64,000 nt of DNA. It comes from Sepiola atlantica (Eukaryota > Mollusca > Cephalopoda > Sepiida > Sepiolidae). The notes below the pieces were generated by a model that saw nothing but the letters and a program-made list of their open reading frames with translations, had not been told where the DNA came from and made no database searches. Made by a program: the position numbers and the translations under genes. Positions 62,701-64,000 of this stretch are shown piece after piece (positions within the stretch are counted from its first letter, which is position 1; every line of letters starts with the position of its first letter). The stretch spans positions 1 through 64,000 of the forward strand of contig CAUVYP010000593.1 in NCBI GenBank assembly GCA_963556195.1, read 5' to 3'.

Positions 62701-64000
62701 GTTTCAGAAGTGCAGCTCTTGTACTGCCGGAGATATGTCGATACAAACTGAATACGCAAAACATCAACAAAATTTAGCGCGTTTTAAAGTTGATATCGCT
62801 TTTGTTTATAACTTCCACATTTATTCGAATTGTGCAACGAAACTTTGCAGACAGTCTCGAATAGGCCTTTTCTACTGAAGTACCAAGTTTCAGAAGTGCA
62901 GCTCTTGTACTGCCGGAGATATGTCGATACAAACTAAATACGCAAAAAATCAACAAAATTTAGCGCGTTTTAAAGTTGATATCGCTTTTGTTTATAACTT
63001 CCACATTTATTCGAATTGTGCAACGAAACTTTTCAGACAGTCTCAAATAGGCCTCTTGTACTACAGTACCAAGTTTCAGAAGTGCAGCTCTTGTACTGCC
63101 TGAGATATGTCGATACAAACTGAATACGCACCACATCAACAAAATTTAGCGCGTTTTAAAGTTGATATCGCTTTTGTTTATAACTTCAACATTTATTCGA
63201 ATTGAGCAACGAAACTTTGCAGACAGTCGCAGAGACACATGTACTACTGGAGTACCAAGTTTTTGAAGTGCAGCTTTTGTACTGCCGGAGATATGTCGAT
63301 ACAAACTGAATACGCAAAACATCAACAAAATTTAGCGCGTTTTAAAGTTGATATCGCTTTTGTTTATAACTTCCACATTTATTCGAATTGTGCAACGAAA
63401 CTTTGCAGACAGTCTCGAATAGGCCTTTTCTACTGAAGTACCAAGTTTCAGAAGTGCAGCTCTTGTACTGCCGGAGATATGTCGATACAAACTGAATACG
63501 CAAAACATCAACAAAATTTAGCGCGTTTTAAAGTTGATATCGCTTTAGTTTATAACTTCCACATTTATTCGAATTGTGCAACGAAACTTTGCAGACAGTC
63601 GCGGAGACACATTTTCTACTGAAGTACCAAGTTTTAGAAGTGCAGCTTTTGTACTGCCGGAGATATGTCGATACAAACTGAATACGCAAAACATCAACAA
63701 AATTTAGCGCGTTTTTACGTTGATATCGCTTTTGTTTATAACTTCCACATTTATTCGAATTGTGCAACGAAACTTTGCAGACAGTCTCGAATAGGCCTTT
63801 TCTACTGAAGTACCAAGTTTCAGAAGTGCAGCTCTTGTACTGCCGGAGATATGTCGATACAAACTGAATACGCAAAACATCAACAAAATTTAGCGCGTTT
63901 TAAAGTTGATATCGCTTTTGTTTATAACTTCCACATTTATTCGAATTGTGCAACGAAACTTTGCAGACAGTCGCGGAGACACATTTTCTACTGAAGTACC
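59717..64000. repeat. Distal part of the array, mixed units
   Basis: About 23 further monomers run to the window end. The order gtattaag A, then B, then plain A at 59,759-60,300 recurs at 62,363-62,900, 14 monomers (2,604 bp) later. Private marks are more frequent here than at 45-57 kb (ctactagagtgtc, catcaaacaaattt, tttttacgttg, ttgagcaacg). This suggests less recent homogenisation. The last base lies inside a type B monomer, so the array continues. Confidence 0.8.
61844..62398 (-). other. Longest minus-strand open frame (184 codons), judged non-coding
   Basis: On the minus strand each monomer has one frame that is open for 60 codons and is closed by the TAA lying opposite aatttagcg. Here two successive units have aatatagcg and aatttcgcg instead, so three repeats run together. 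Similar two-repeat frames occur wherever aaatgtagcg is found (for example 7,914-8,282, 9,214-9,582, 45,847-46,215, 49,381-49,749). No start context, splice pattern or domain supports expression. Confidence 0.85.

Larger units (their letters stand above)
1..64000. repeat. 186-bp satellite DNA array, whole window
   Basis: The same 186-bp unit repeats head to tail from the first base to the last, about 344 times, always in one orientation. Landmarks recur in each unit: atgtcgatac, tagcgcgttt, ttgatatcgc, ttcgaattgtg, ctttgcagacag, and gtgcagctcttg. Only 17 units depart from 186 bp, each by one base (16 of 185 bp, one of 187 bp). Monomers differ at a few per cent of positions, mostly between unit positions 121 and 150. 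The consensus is about 38% G+C. No stretch of more than a few bases falls outside the repeat, so there is no intergenic region to describe separately. The organisation is that of a eukaryotic satellite with higher-order repeats. I do not recognise the family, and its chromosomal location is inferred only from general knowledge of such arrays. Confidence 0.98.

Noticed and set aside
1..64000. CRISPR-like pattern of a constant segment alternating with a variable one
   Set aside because: The constant part is about 150 bp, the variable part has only a few recurring alleles, and the units form higher-order repeats. There are no cas genes. This is satellite structure.
1..64000. Transposon or SINE array
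   Set aside because: There are no terminal inverted repeats, poly-A tails, target-site duplications or encoded enzymes. Units are joined head to tail without any flanking sequence.
1..64000. Strict A-B dimer as the basic unit (372 bp)
   Set aside because: A and B alternate in places, but runs such as A-A (for example 48,040-48,411) and B-B (for example 50,272-50,829) are common, so the dimer is not the organising period.

Overview
The whole window is one uninterrupted satellite DNA array. It is a head-to-tail array of a monomer of 186 bp, about 344 copies, all on the same strand. Both ends of the window lie inside a monomer, so neither edge of the array is visible. I see no protein gene, RNA gene, transposon insertion, CRISPR array or unrelated spacer. 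Megabase-type satellite with higher-order repeat (HOR) structure points to a eukaryotic chromosome, probably pericentromeric, centromeric or subtelomeric heterochromatin. The monomer is about 38% G+C, and CpG is not depleted (9 CpG in the consensus against about 6.6 expected). That fits an invertebrate or another genome without strong CpG methylation better than a vertebrate or plant. I do not recognise the family and cannot name the species.

Monomer design. Counted from the ATG of atgtcgatac, positions 1 to about 120 and 134 to 186 are nearly invariant. Most diagnostic variation sits at positions 121-150, with a few satellite sites near 157-163 and 180-182. Two main alleles of positions 123-133 define a type A (ctcgaatagg) and a type B (cgcggagaca) monomer. 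They differ at six linked positions. Each has several recurring subclasses, and these order into HORs.

Layout. (1) 1-8,430: HORs of 8-11 monomers, rich in ctcaaatagg monomers and a 185-bp variant carrying gaccgaaac. (2) 8,591-23,090: two adjacent copies of a 39-monomer, 7,250-bp unit about 99.8% identical, each containing a threefold 10-monomer HOR. (3) 21,646-30,699: a 28-monomer unit (offset 5,207-5,208 bp) duplicated in tandem, containing a 5-monomer duplication at 24,884-26,743. (4) About 30,900-45,300: HORs of 11-12, 4 and 8 monomers with several chimeric monomers. (5) 45,772-57,000: a 19-monomer duplication of 3,534 bp and a recurring 5-monomer module. (6) 57,000-64,000: a 7-monomer repeat and more diverged units.

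No genes work together here. The biology to be read is the recombination history: nested unequal crossovers of different ages, with several crossover points narrow enough to map to roughly 10 bp. Open frames on both strands are a by-product of a monomer length divisible by three and should not be annotated as proteins. All class assignments and difference counts were made by eye and should be confirmed by self-alignment.
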